In this document: positions 35,307-43,527 of the stretch, piece after piece
Numbering within the stretch: the stretch's first letter is position 1
Layout: each line of letters starts with the position of its first letter
NCBI GenBank assembly: GCA_049568075.1
Contig: CP144911.1
Length of the DNA stretch: 64,000 nt
Source of the DNA: Gottfriedia sp049568075
Lineage (GTDB): Bacteria; Bacillota; Bacilli; Bacillales; Bacillaceae_G
Reading direction: 5' to 3' (one strand)
Notes under the pieces: model-generated
Database searches by the model: none
Told to the model about the DNA's origin: nothing
The model's input: the letters and a program-made list of their open reading frames with translations, nothing else
Made by a program: the position numbers and the translations under genes

Positions 35307-37289
35307 ATGTTTGAAACAAAAGGATTATCATTTTTACTAATACTATCTTTTTTATTTAGTACCACCTTTTCACAAAACGTTTTTTCTCAAGCTATGCCAC
35401 CTACTAAGGATACAATTAAGTCAAATGAAAAAATTTATAGTGAATTAAATTTCAATGATAAGCAAGATTTTAATGATGCTCATAAAGGATTCATCGCACC
35501 ATTAATGTATGGTCAAATAAAAAATTCAAAAGGTGATATCGTTTGGGATCGTAATCAATATTCATTTATTAATGATGGACCTGCGCCTTTAACTGTCAAT
35601 CCTTCTTTATGGAGACAAGCTCAATTATTAAATACTCCAGGGCTTTACAAGGTAGTTGATGGGGTATATCAAATTCGTGGACAAGATGTGTCTGTGATGA
35701 CAATAGTAGAAGGTAAAACAGGTTTAATCATATTAGATACATTATCAACGATTGAAACTGCAAAAGCAGCATTGGAAGTTTATTATGCGAATCGCCCTAA
35801 AAAACCAGTTAGTGCAGTAGTTATTAGTCATAGTCATGCTGATCATTTTGGAGGGGTGAAAGGGGTTGTACAGTACGCTACAAATCCAGAAAATGTACCA
35901 ATTATTGCTCCATTAAACTTTTCGAAGGAAGTAGTCAGTGAAAATATCCTATTAGGTAACATCATGTCACGTAGGGCAGGGTATATGTTCGGATATCTTT
36001 TACCCGTAAATAAAAAAGGATACGTAACAAATGGGATTGGCCCAAGAATTAGTACAGGTACAATCAGCTTTATGCCACCAACAATTGAAATTAAAGATAA
36101 AGTACAAACGATGGAAATAGATGGAATTAAATTCAAGTTTTTATTAACGTTAAATACTGAAGCACCTTCAGAAATGCATTATTACATTCATGATTACAAA
36201 ACGTTAGTCGTTGCTGAGAACACAGGTCATACTATGCATAATTTTTACACTTTAAGAGGAGCAAAAACAAGAGATGCCTCTGAGTGGGTAAAAGCTTTGG
36301 TTCATACTATTAAGTTATTTGGTAAAGAAGAAATCGATGCATTAGTTACAGCTCATAGCTGGCCGTTATGGGGAAAAGATCGTGTAATAGAGCAGCTTAC
36401 AAAGCAACGAGATTTATATAAATATATTCATGACCAATCAATTCGCCTAGCCAACCACGGTTACACTGCAGATGAAATAGCTGAACAAATAAAATTACCT
36501 AGTAGTCTTGTTAAATATTGGGCGAATCGAGGATATTATGGTAATTTAAAGCAAAATGCTAAAGCAGCTTACAATTATTACTTAGGTTATTTTAACGGTA
36601 ATCCCTCTGATTTAGATCCACTTCCACAAGTAGAGACTGGAACTAAATACGTTCAATACATGGGTGGAGAAAAGAAGGTTCTGAAGCTCGCAAAAAAGGA
36701 TTTTGAGAAAGGTGACTATCGATGGGTAGCACAAGTTTTGAAAAATGTCGTTATGGCAAATCCAAATAACAAAGAGGCAAGGAACTTACTTGCTAAATCT
36801 TACGAGCAGTTAGGATACAAGGCCGAATCTGCTGCCTGGAGAAATGTTTATTTGACGGGTGCACAGGAATTAAGAAAAGGGATTAGGAAGACAGATGATT
36901 CACAAACCTTAAGTACTGTAGACCAACAAGCCATCTTAAATATGAAAGTAAATGATTTTTTTGATTTTATTTCGATTACCCTTAATGGCCCAAAAGCGGA
37001 GAATAAGCGTTTTACATTCAATGTGAATTTTACTGATCTGAAAACAAATTACACAATTGATATAAATAACGCTGTTTTTAATTATAATAATGGTTTAACG
37101 ACTTCAAGTCCTGATGCAACACTTCTAGTAGATAAAGTAACCTTTTATTTAATGATGTATGGGAAACTCGATATAAATCAGGCAATGGCAAATGGAAAGT
37201 TGAGCATTACTGGGAATATAGAAAAATTTAAAGAGATGGTAACTTTATTTGACCACTTCAAAAAAGAAATCAATATCGTTACTCCATAA
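35307..37289 (+). CDS. Secreted alkyl/aryl-sulfatase (SdsA1-like metallo-beta-lactamase fold)
   Basis: A 660-aa exported zinc enzyme expected to hydrolyse alkyl sulfates such as SDS. ATG at 35307 follows AAGGAG and opens a signal peptide (residues 1 to about 28). The metallo-beta-lactamase motif HSHADH gives His175, His177, Asp179 and His180. Further ligands lie around AENTGHTMHNFYTLRGAK. A dimerisation/alpha region (about 400-520) and a C-terminal SCP2-like lid (about 530-660) complete the SdsA1 layout, and the length matches. No regulator is adjacent. Confidence 0.92.
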   Translation: MFETKGLSFLLILSFLFSTTFSQNVFSQAMPPTKDTIKSNEKIYSELNFNDKQDFNDAHKGFIAPLMYGQIKNSKGDIVWDRNQYSFINDGPAPLTVNPSLWRQAQLLNTPGLYKVVDGVYQIRGQDVSVMTIVEGKTGLIILDTLSTIETAKAALEVYYANRPKKPVSAVVISHSHADHFGGVKGVVQYATNPENVPIIAPLNFSKEVVSENILLGNIMSRRAGYMFGYLLPVNKKGYVTNGIGPRISTGTISFMPPTIEIKDKVQTMEIDGIKFKFLLTLNTEAPSEMHYYIHDYKTLVVAENTGHTMHNFYTLRGAKTRDASEWVKALVHTIKLFGKEEIDALVTAHSWPLWGKDRVIEQLTKQRDLYKYIHDQSIRLANHGYTADEIAEQIKLPSSLVKYWANRGYYGNLKQNAKAAYNYYLGYFNGNPSDLDPLPQVETGTKYVQYMGGEKKVLKLAKKDFEKGDYRWVAQVLKNVVMANPNNKEARNLLAKSYEQLGYKAESAAWRNVYLTGAQELRKGIRKTDDSQTLSTVDQQAILNMKVNDFFDFISITLNGPKAENKRFTFNVNFTDLKTNYTIDINNAVFNYNNGLTTSSPDATLLVDKVTFYLMMYGKLDINQAMANGKLSITGNIEKFKEMVTLFDHFKKEINIVTP

Positions 37290-37303
37290 GAAATTAAAAA
37301 AGA

Positions 37304-37344
37304 TGAAAAAACATTTTTCCTAAGATATGAAGAATGTTTTTTTT
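37304..37344 (+). terminator. Terminator after the sulfatase gene
   Basis: An AAAAAACATT arm and AATGTTTTTTTT around a 20-nt loop. Confidence 0.6.
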
Positions 37345-37548
37345 GAGGTTTTTTGGTTCTAAAAATTCACAAAATTAAAAACTAATTTTATTCATTTTTT
37401 TGTATATAGTCGATTAGAGTAAAGATAAAAATTCGTGACATTTTTACTAGAAAGAGAGTGATGATTTTCCTATAGACAGATTTTTTAATTTGGAACTGCA
37501 ACTAGTCTAGTGCTTTATTAAATAAGGAAAGTCAACAATAAACGACAA

Positions 37549-37562
37549 CAAAGCGCTTTCAT
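37549..37562. promoter_or_regulatory. Weaker cre-like site
   Basis: ACAAAGCGCTTTCA matches 12 of 14 positions of TGWAANCGNTNWCA and ends 3 nt before TATAAT. Confidence 0.4.
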
Positions 37563-37776
37563 TATATAATATTTTCCAATCTAAAAATTAATAGTTGAAC
37601 TATCTTAAACTAGGACTTAATATATATTTATTGTTTCAAATAAATATACGGTTTTTGAAAATTTAGCTATTCTTAAATAACTCTAAATTATCTAAACAAT
37701 GAAAAAACTCCTTCTATTTTTCGTCATATTATGATAATTTTAATTAAGTACATTTCGATGATGAAAGCAAAAAAAA

Positions 37777-37790
37777 TGAAAACGCTATCA
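37777..37790. promoter_or_regulatory. Perfect CcpA cre site
   Basis: TGAAAACGCTATCA fits every position of TGWAANCGNTNWCA. It lies 227 nt upstream of the permease start, so carbon catabolite control is likely. Confidence 0.65.
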
Positions 37791-38016
37791 TCATTGAAGG
37801 GACAAGCTTTATTTCTTTGTTAAATTTAGAAGGTAGGATTTTCATCTTTACATCGCTCTCGTTCCAGGATTAGTATTAAAATAGGTAATTCGGAATGTGT
37901 TTTGTAATTTCTTGGCGAAAGACAAATTGTCAAAGAATAGATTGGAATGCGAGCTTTTAAAGATTTAAACAAACCTTCTTTGGAGAAATTTCATTTTAAA
38001 ATAAAGAGGTGTATTC

Positions 38017-39504
38017 ATGCATAATACAAATCGTAAAACTGATTTCACTGTTCAAAGTAACGCGCCTAAAAAAGAGCATTTAGAAAGAAAACTAAAAACA
38101 AGACATTTAACAATGATCGCTATGGGTGGTACGATTGGTACTGGTTTATTTTTAGCGAGTGGAGCAACTATCCATGATGCAGGACCAGGTGGAGCTCTTG
38201 TTGCTTATTTAATTGCTGGTATCATGGTTTACTTCCTGATGACTAGCTTAGCCGAAATGGCAACTTTAATTCCAATTTCGGGTTCTTTTAGCACATATAC
38301 TTCAAGATTTGTCGATCCAGCTCTTGGTTTTGCAGTTGGTTGGAATTATTGGTATAACAATGCGATTATCCTTGCTTTAGAATTATCAGCTTCGGCTTTA
38401 ATTATGAAATATTGGTTCCCGCATACTCCAGGGATCGTATGGAGTTCTATATTCCTTGTTTTAATTTTTGGATTAAATGTACTATCTGTAAAAGGATATG
38501 GGGAATCTGAGTTTTGGTTTTCAATTATTAAAGTAGCTACAATTATTATTTTTATTGTAATTGGATTATTAATGATTTTCGGTATTATGAGTGGTCATAC
38601 AGGTGGATTTGATAATTTCACAAAAGGAGAAGCACCATTCAAAGGTGGTCTCTTATCAATCTTTAGTGTATTTATGATTGTAGGTTTTGCTTTCCAAGGA
38701 ACTGAAATGGTCGGAGTAACGGCTGGGGAAAGTGAAAATCCTGAAAAGAATATTCCAAAAGCGATCAAGCAAATCTTCTGGCGTATTTTATTATTCTACG
38801 TATTAGCGATATTCGTTATTGGCTGTTTAATCAGCTATACAGATCCAAACTTATTAGGTGGAGACGTTGATAGTATTGCGATCAGTCCATTTACTTTAGT
38901 ATTTAAACATGCAGGACTGGCTTTTGCAGCTGCTGCAATGAATACAGTTATCTTGACTTCAGTTTTATCAGCGGGTAATTCAAGCTTATACGTTGGTTCT
39001 CGTGTACTTTGGGTATTAGCTGAAGAAGGAAAAGCACCAAAGTTTTTAAGAAAAGTAAACAAAGGTGGAGTTCCAGTTAGTGCATTAATTGCGACGACTC
39101 TAATTGGTGCGGTTTGCTTCTTAACTTCATTATTTGGTGATGGTACAGTATACTCTTGGTTATTAAATGCAGCAGGCTTAGCTGGTTATATTTCTTGGTT
39201 AGGCATTTCAATTACGCATTACCGCTTCCGTAAAGCGTATATCGCACAAGGAAGAAAATTAAAGGATCTACCTTATTTAGCAAAATGGTTCCCTTTAGGT
39301 CCAATTTTAGCAACAGTTTTATGTTTAGTTGCAATGCTTGGAACGAATTATGGAGCATTTACCGGAGATAAAATTGACTGGTATGGTATTGCAGTTTCTT
39401 ATATTGGACTACCATTATTTATTCTTGGATACCTTGGCTATAAAGTAGTTATGAAAACGAAGAAAGTTAAATTAGAAGAAGCTGATTTCAGCAGTGAGAT
39501 ATAA
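38017..39504 (+). CDS. Amino acid permease, LysP-like (APC/AAT family)
   Basis: A 495-aa cytoplasmic-membrane importer with 12 helices. The consensus amphipathic start (LKTRHLTMIAMGGTIGTGLFLASG) and the GAGESENPEKNIPKAI-type loop (FQGTEMVGVTAGESENP) are diagnostic of the amino acid-H+ symporter family. Overall layout resembles lysine-specific permeases, but substrate is not certain. AAAGAGGTG precedes ATG. Monocistronic with a strong terminator. The upstream cre and partial CodY box suggest control by carbon and nitrogen status. Confidence 0.88.
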   Translation: MHNTNRKTDFTVQSNAPKKEHLERKLKTRHLTMIAMGGTIGTGLFLASGATIHDAGPGGALVAYLIAGIMVYFLMTSLAEMATLIPISGSFSTYTSRFVDPALGFAVGWNYWYNNAIILALELSASALIMKYWFPHTPGIVWSSIFLVLIFGLNVLSVKGYGESEFWFSIIKVATIIIFIVIGLLMIFGIMSGHTGGFDNFTKGEAPFKGGLLSIFSVFMIVGFAFQGTEMVGVTAGESENPEKNIPKAIKQIFWRILLFYVLAIFVIGCLISYTDPNLLGGDVDSIAISPFTLVFKHAGLAFAAAAMNTVILTSVLSAGNSSLYVGSRVLWVLAEEGKAPKFLRKVNKGGVPVSALIATTLIGAVCFLTSLFGDGTVYSWLLNAAGLAGYISWLGISITHYRFRKAYIAQGRKLKDLPYLAKWFPLGPILATVLCLVAMLGTNYGAFTGDKIDWYGIAVSYIGLPLFILGYLGYKVVMKTKKVKLEEADFSSEI

Positions 39505-39524
39505 TCACAAATAAGCAAAAGATT

Positions 39525-39562
39525 AAGCTCAATCTATAATCAATATAGATTGAGCTTTTTTT
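39525..39562 (+). terminator. Terminator after the permease
   Basis: AAGCTCAATCTATA and TATAGATTGAGCTT form a 14-bp perfect stem, followed by T. Confidence 0.85.
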
Positions 39563-39637
39563 ACGTATTTTTTTTGGGCATTTTGGAAAATTAATAAAGT
39601 CAGAATATCATTTTATGTTCGAAAGGAGATCGTAAGT

Positions 39638-39826
39638 ATGAGTAATTCATTAACAGAACTTGAATTAGAAAACCTTCGTCATATAATCGGAGGGCATAGT
39701 ACAATCGCTAATAAATTAGAGGCATATGCTCAAAATTGCTCAGATCCTGAATTAAAAGCATTACTACAAAGAGATGCTCAATCAGCACAGCAATCAAGAC
39801 AAGAACTTCTAAATTTTTTAGGATAA
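39638..39826 (+). CDS. Small CotF-partner spore coat-type protein, 62 aa
   Basis: A helical, Gln/Ala/Glu-rich protein (LTELELENLRHIIGGHSTIANKLEAYAQNC, ending QELLNFLG) matching the short N-terminal half of CotF-like coat proteins, which often occur as two adjacent small genes in Bacillus. GAAAGGAG precedes ATG. Twelve nt separate it from the second gene. Expected location is the spore coat; function is structural by inference only. Confidence 0.72.
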   Translation: MSNSLTELELENLRHIIGGHSTIANKLEAYAQNCSDPELKALLQRDAQSAQQSRQELLNFLG

Positions 39827-39838
39827 GGAGATGGTAAT

Positions 39839-40093
39839 ATGTTTCAAGATAAAGATATGGTAAATGATTATTTAGCAGGGCTTAACGCTAGTTTAGCGGC
39901 TTATGCTGGATATATTAATGAATCGAATAATTCAGAGTTAAGACAAACTTTAATTCAATTACGTAATCAAGATGAAGCGCGTCAACGCGCATTGTACAAT
40001 TATGCATTACAAAAAGGATTTTATAAACCAGCAGCACCTGCAGATGAAAATTTAATTCAGCAGTTTAAATCAGAATTAACAGCTAATCAGTAA
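39839..40093 (+). CDS. CotF-family spore coat protein, 84 aa
   Basis: Carries the Coat_F helical pattern (DKDMVNDYLAGLNASLAAYAG, then NQDEARQRALYNYALQKGFYKPAAP), very close to YhcQ/YraD/CotF C-terminal segments where the xxKGFYKP motif ends the domain. AAGGAG before ATG. Forms an operon with the 62-aa gene. It is compact for the family, containing only the core domain. Confidence 0.85.
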   Translation: MFQDKDMVNDYLAGLNASLAAYAGYINESNNSELRQTLIQLRNQDEARQRALYNYALQKGFYKPAAPADENLIQQFKSELTANQ

Positions 40094-40100
40094 TATGAAT

Positions 40101-40132
40101 AAAAAAGCATTCGTTTAATCGAATGCTTTTTT
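40101..40132. terminator. Bidirectional terminator between coat genes and tetR
   Basis: AAAAAAGCATTCG and CGAATGCTTTTTT, 12 to 13-bp stem, T runs on both strands. Confidence 0.85.
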
Positions 40133-40133
40133 G

Positions 40134-40715
40134 CTATACATTTTGAAAGCCGTACCAAAAATTTCTCCAAATATTCGATATTCTTGGTTTCATCTTTTCA
40201 GCCCCATAATAAGATAACTCAATAAAAATACCATCAATTAGACAGTAATAAGACATAACAAAATCTTCTACATTTCCTGTTCGAATTTCACCATTTTTAA
40301 TCCCTTTATCAATCACTGATCTTAAAATAGTCGACATTGCTTCCTCAGATTCCATGAACTGTGTATGCAATTGCTCCTTTAATTGTTCAGGAGAGAAAAA
40401 GACAGCGCGGTTCACGAAAGTAGATTGCTCCTCGAACTCAATATAATATTCAAATGTTACGTTAAGAATTTGGTAAAGCTGTTCCTTAGCAGTTAGTTCG
40501 CCAATTTCACCCATCAGCTCGACTATTTTTTTCACATGAAGCCATAAAATATTCTCATAAATAGTAAGAAAGATTTCTTCCTTACTTTTAAAATGGTTAT
40601 ATATTGACGGTTTCTGAATTCCAACTGCTTTAGCGATTTCAGTTAAACTAGTGCCTTCATAGCCATTTTTGGAAAACAGGGCAAGTGCTGCTGCAATAAT
40701 CTTATCCTTTGTCAT
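40134..40715 (-). CDS. TetR/AcrR-family regulator
   Basis: A 193-aa repressor-type protein. The helix-turn-helix is TSLTEIAKAVGIQKPSIYNHFKSKEEI (residues about 22-48). The C-terminal ligand pocket is helical and poorly conserved. The second ATG (40715) is preferred because GGAGG abuts the first; spacing is then 6 nt. Its promoter (TAGACT, 17 nt, TATAAT) carries CTAAC-N4-GTTAG just after the -10, suggesting autorepression. The hairpin minisatellite lies upstream of its promoter. Targets may include the agmatinase-family gene. Confidence 0.88.
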   Translation of the reverse strand: MTKDKIIAAALALFSKNGYEGTSLTEIAKAVGIQKPSIYNHFKSKEEIFLTIYENILWLHVKKIVELMGEIGELTAKEQLYQILNVTFEYYIEFEEQSTFVNRAVFFSPEQLKEQLHTQFMESEEAMSTILRSVIDKGIKNGEIRTGNVEDFVMSYYCLIDGIFIELSYYGAEKMKPRISNIWRNFWYGFQNV

Positions 40716-40730
40716 CTTCATCCTCCGAAA

Positions 40731-40777
40731 CTAACTCTTGTTAGCTAGATTATAAACTGGAATCTTTGTGAAGTCTA
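40731..40777 (-). promoter_or_regulatory. Promoter and candidate operator of the TetR gene
   Basis: On the minus strand TAGACT-17-TATAAT (-10 at 40749-40754) is followed by the dyad CTAAC TCTT GTTAG at 40731-40744, which would cover the transcription start. Confidence 0.45.
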
Positions 40778-40890
40778 AATATTGTTTATTTTTATTGTAA
40801 AAAAGGTTGTTTGGCGGAGAAAGCATTGAAAATCAAATCATGGAGTAGTCCATAATGGTGTAGTGAGTAGGCAAAAAGAGAAATGATGAT

Positions 40891-41441
40891 CTGATCTATA
40901 CTTACTCATACAGTGCCAAAAGTCAAAAAGCTGATTTATACTTCCTCATAAAGTGTTCATGAGGAAGTAAAAAGCCAAAAAGCTGATTTATACTTCCTCA
41001 TAAAGGGTTCATGAGGAAGTAAAAAGTCAAAAAGCTGATTTATTCTTCCTCATAAAAGGGTCATGAGGAAGTAAAAAGTCAAAAAGCTGATCTATACTTA
41101 CTCATAAAGGGTTCATGAGGAAGTAAAAAGTCAAAAAGCTGATCTATGCTTCCTCATAAATGGGTCATGAGGAAGTAAAAAGTCAAAAAGCTGATCTATC
41201 CTTCCTCATAAAGGGTTCATGAGGAAGTAAAAAGCCAAAAAACTGATCTATCCTTCCTCATAAAGGGTTCATGAGGAAGGAAAAAGCCAAAAAGCAGATT
41301 TATGCTTCCTCATAAAGGGTTCATGAGGAAGTAAAAAGACAAAAAGCTGATCAATACTACCTCATAAAGGGTTCATGAGGAAGTAAAAAGGTAAAAAGCT
41401 GATCAATACTACCTCATAAAGGGTTCATGAATAAGAAATGG
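40891..41441. repeat. Minisatellite of ten 52-bp units, each a hairpin
   Basis: Unit starts fall exactly every 52 nt at 40931, 40983, 41035, 41087, 41139, 41191, 41243, 41295, 41347 and 41399, preceded by a degenerate 40-nt unit at 40891. The last unit decays after its left arm. Each unit contains CTTCCTCAT, nine loop bases and ATGAGGAAG (9-bp stem, 10 to 11 in some), then an A-rich linker. 52 is not a multiple of three and stops are frequent, so it is non-coding. It lies downstream of the agmatinase-family gene and upstream of the TetR promoter. Confidence 0.95.
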
Positions 41442-41501
41442 TCAATCTGCAATCAGTGTTAGTTTTATTAAATATTTTGTAATGTTAAAGATAAATACCC
41501 G

Positions 41502-41535
41502 AAAAAAGCTCTGTCTAAAAGCAACAGAGCTTTTA
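41502..41535 (-). terminator. Terminator of the agmatinase-family gene
   Basis: AAAAGCTCTGT and ACAGAGCTTTT, 11-bp stem; the minus-strand T run follows. Confidence 0.8.
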
Positions 41536-41538
41536 AAA

Positions 41539-42483
41539 TTACTTTGAGTTATCTTTTTTAATTTGCAATGTAGCTAAACTAGCAAATTCATGAACTAGCG
41601 TTGCAGCTAATAGTGATGTGATTTGAGTTGGGTCATAGGATGGTAGTACTTCAACGACGTCAAAGCCAATAAAATTGAAATCAGTTAATGTGCGGATCAT
41701 TTTTAATGTTTCCATACTATTGTATCCACCTACTTCAAGAGTCCCAGTTCCTGGTGCACATGAAGGGTCGACGAAATCAATATCAAAAGTTAAGAAGCAA
41801 GGTGTATCTCCAATAACTTCTTTCATTTCTTTTAAAATACTTTCAAAACCACGTTCATACATTTCCGGTGTAGTAATAACATTGTAACCAAGCTCATGGC
41901 TAGCATCTATGTCTCCTGGATGATTCAATGTGCCTCTAATACCCAATTGGAATACTTTGTTTGGAATTAGAAGTCCTTCTTCGTGAGCTCGGATAAAAGG
42001 TGAACCATGCCAATATTTTTCATCGTAATATGTATCCCAAGTGTCAGTATGCGAATCAAAGTGAATCATCGCAACCGGGCCATGTTTTTTAGCCGCAGCT
42101 CGTAGGTTTGCTAAAGTAATCGAGTGGTCACCACCTAAACCGATTGGGATAATATTATTCTCCATTAATTCAAACATAGCGTCTTCCATTAGTTTGTAGC
42201 TTCGATGAATATTATGAGGAATAACTGATACATCTCCAATATCGATGGCATTGCTGTCGTCAAATGGATATACCTTATGAATCGGATGATATGGGAATAA
42301 AGTCATAGAAGCTTGTCGGATAGCTTGAGGAGCAAATCGTGCACCAACACGAAATGAGGCTGCAGTATCAAAAGGCATGCCAACGATTGCTAATTTCGCA
42401 TTTTCTCTTGTTGATGGTAATCTCATAAATGTTCCAGTTGTACAAAACTCAGGTTTTACATCAGGTGAAAGTGGATATTTCAC
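41539..42483 (-). CDS. Agmatinase/guanidino-hydrolase (ureohydrolase family)
   Basis: A 314-aa binuclear Mn enzyme releasing urea from a guanidino compound. Metal-ligand motifs: GGDHS (His120), FDSHTDT (Asp143, His145, Asp147) and TFDIDFVDP later, counting from the GTG at 42483. That GTG has AGGAG 9 nt upstream, while the ATG at 42492 abuts it. The isolated gene, without polyamine-synthesis neighbours, leaves agmatine, guanidinobutyrate or guanidinopropionate open. A sigma-A promoter with a 16-bp palindrome at the start site indicates tight repression. Confidence 0.88.
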   Translation of the reverse strand: MKYPLSPDVKPEFCTTGTFMRLPSTRENAKLAIVGMPFDTAASFRVGARFAPQAIRQASMTLFPYHPIHKVYPFDDSNAIDIGDVSVIPHNIHRSYKLMEDAMFELMENNIIPIGLGGDHSITLANLRAAAKKHGPVAMIHFDSHTDTWDTYYDEKYWHGSPFIRAHEEGLLIPNKVFQLGIRGTLNHPGDIDASHELGYNVITTPEMYERGFESILKEMKEVIGDTPCFLTFDIDFVDPSCAPGTGTLEVGGYNSMETLKMIRTLTDFNFIGFDVVEVLPSYDPTQITSLLAATLVHEFASLATLQIKKDNSK

Positions 42484-42516
42484 AAAAATCATCTCCTAAT
42501 TTTTTATTCCGGTTAT

Positions 42517-42532
42517 TAACTACCGGTAGTTA
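42517..42532. promoter_or_regulatory. Perfect 16-bp palindromic operator
   Basis: TAACTACCGGTAGTTA is fully self-complementary and lies about 10 nt downstream of the -10 of the agmatinase-family promoter. Half-sites resemble the CTAAC/GTTAG arms before the TetR gene at 40.7 kb. Confidence 0.7.
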
Positions 42533-42542
42533 GTTTAATTAG

Positions 42543-42571
42543 ATTATAGTTTGTTAAATCTGAATAGTCAA
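42543..42571 (-). promoter_or_regulatory. Sigma-A promoter of the agmatinase-family gene
   Basis: Reading leftward: TTGACT (42571-42566), 17 nt, TATAAT (42548-42543). Confidence 0.7.
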
Positions 42572-42695
42572 ACTATTAATTTGGAAAAAGATGTTTATTT
42601 ATGAATCAAAAATAAAGGATTGGCTATTTAGACAGCTTTTTTGAGCCAATAACAATTGCCTACTTCATTATTGAAATTAGTCAATTCCGTGGGAT

Positions 42696-42724
42696 ATGAC
42701 AAGGGTTTTTGTAAATAATATAAT
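42696..42724 (+). promoter_or_regulatory. Promoter of the 49-aa gene
   Basis: ATGACA (42696-42701), 17 nt, TATAAT (42719-42724), about 32 nt before the start codon. Confidence 0.5.
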
Positions 42725-42755
42725 TGTTTAAAACAATAATCTTAGGAGGGATTTT

Positions 42756-42905
42756 ATGCCACAGAATCAGCAAGGAAAAGGGAATATGGGTACTAATATG
42801 AAATCAGGAACTAATCCTCAAAAAGTAAAACAACAAATTCAAAGTGATGTTAGCCATGGACAAGGAGCAATGACTTCTCGTGAGGCAGGGGCAATGCGTG
42901 ATTAA
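42756..42905 (+). CDS. Small hydrophilic Gln/Asn/Gly-rich protein, 49 aa (SASP-like?)
   Basis: Begins MPQNQQGKGNMGTN and continues GTNPQKVKQQIQSD to a conserved-looking TSREAGAMRD end. The NPQKVKQQ stretch recalls gamma-type small acid-soluble spore proteins (NAQQVKQQN), but the rest does not match well and there are no clear repeats. AGGAGGG at good spacing, a -10/-35 pair upstream and a terminator immediately after make the gene itself convincing. Function unknown; a spore protein is one option. Confidence 0.65.
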   Translation: MPQNQQGKGNMGTNMKSGTNPQKVKQQIQSDVSHGQGAMTSREAGAMRD

Positions 42906-42930
42906 AAAGCACTTAAAGAGGCTTTTTAAA
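42904..42930 (+). terminator. Terminator after the 49-aa gene
   Basis: AAAAAGC and GCTTTTT around a 10-nt loop, overlapping the stop codon. A second hairpin (GAACTGA/TCGGTTC plus T7) follows at 42976-43010. Confidence 0.6.
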
Positions 42931-43012
42931 GCTGTGCAATTTATGTGAACGAATATTGAAAACTTGTAAAAAATGAACTGACCATTTCTGATCGGTTCTT
43001 TTTTTACATTTA

Positions 43013-43494
43013 TAAGTATCAGTAGTGGCCATTCGCTTCGAACTTATCGTTTTTTTTTAGGTTGGATAATGATAATATCGTTTGGATAAGTGGATCTTAA
43101 TGTTATATCGTTTAATCGATTGTTAAACCTTGATCGTGTGATGTACATACATATTTTGTCTCCTTCATTGAACGAAATTTACAAGTACTAGTTATAATAA
43201 TTATTAAGAATATTTAATAGTGTATTTTTATTATAAAACTTCAATAAATATTCAAATAGTGTAATTTTCTCCAATACTACTTGCAAAATTTCGTCTAATG
43301 AAATGTCATCTTTAACTAACCTTTGATCGATTTAAATTGCCATTTATTTCCCAATTTAAATAAGTAGGTTAAAAATAGTTGAATTTTATCAATATCCAAT
43401 TTTATGATTTATCATTCTTTTTTAAAAAAAGGAAAGATACAAAGTAATCTAGAATAATTAATGTACACGAGAAACGATAGAGATGGAGGGAGAA
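43013..43494. other. Gap of about 480 nt without a recognised feature
   Basis: AT-rich, stop-rich in all frames. Several short TATCGTTT echoes occur at 43040-43120 without a clear period. No promoter was fixed. Confidence 0.4.
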
Positions 43495-43527
43495 ATGATA
43501 TTGAATAGAAGGTTTATTATATGTTAA
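43495..43527 (+). CDS. Possible 10-codon leader peptide overlapping the CaiB start
   Basis: ATG at 43495 follows the strong site GGAGGGAGAA and encodes MILNRRFIIC. Its TAA ends 7 nt inside the CoA-transferase gene, whose own ribosome site (GAAGG) is weaker. Translational coupling is plausible. Confidence 0.35.
   Translation: MILNRRFIIC

Larger units (their letters stand above)
37345..38016. promoter_or_regulatory. Long regulatory region before the amino acid permease
   Basis: 670 nt without a gene. It contains a perfect CcpA cre match, a weaker cre just before a TATAAT (37566-37571), and a partial CodY-box match (CGGTTTTTGAAAATT, 37649-37663, 11 of 15). No lysine riboswitch or T-box features were recognised. 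Confidence 0.5.

Noticed and set aside
37345..38016. Lysine riboswitch or T-box before the LysP-like permease
   Set aside because: No AGAGGTGC-type lysine-element core and no T-box sequence (AGGGTGGNACCGCG) was found.
40891..41441. CRISPR array
   Set aside because: Units are uniform 52-bp tandem copies with no unique spacers, and no cas genes are present.
40891..41441. Coding tandem repeat
   Set aside because: The 52-bp period shifts frame each unit and stop codons occur in all frames.
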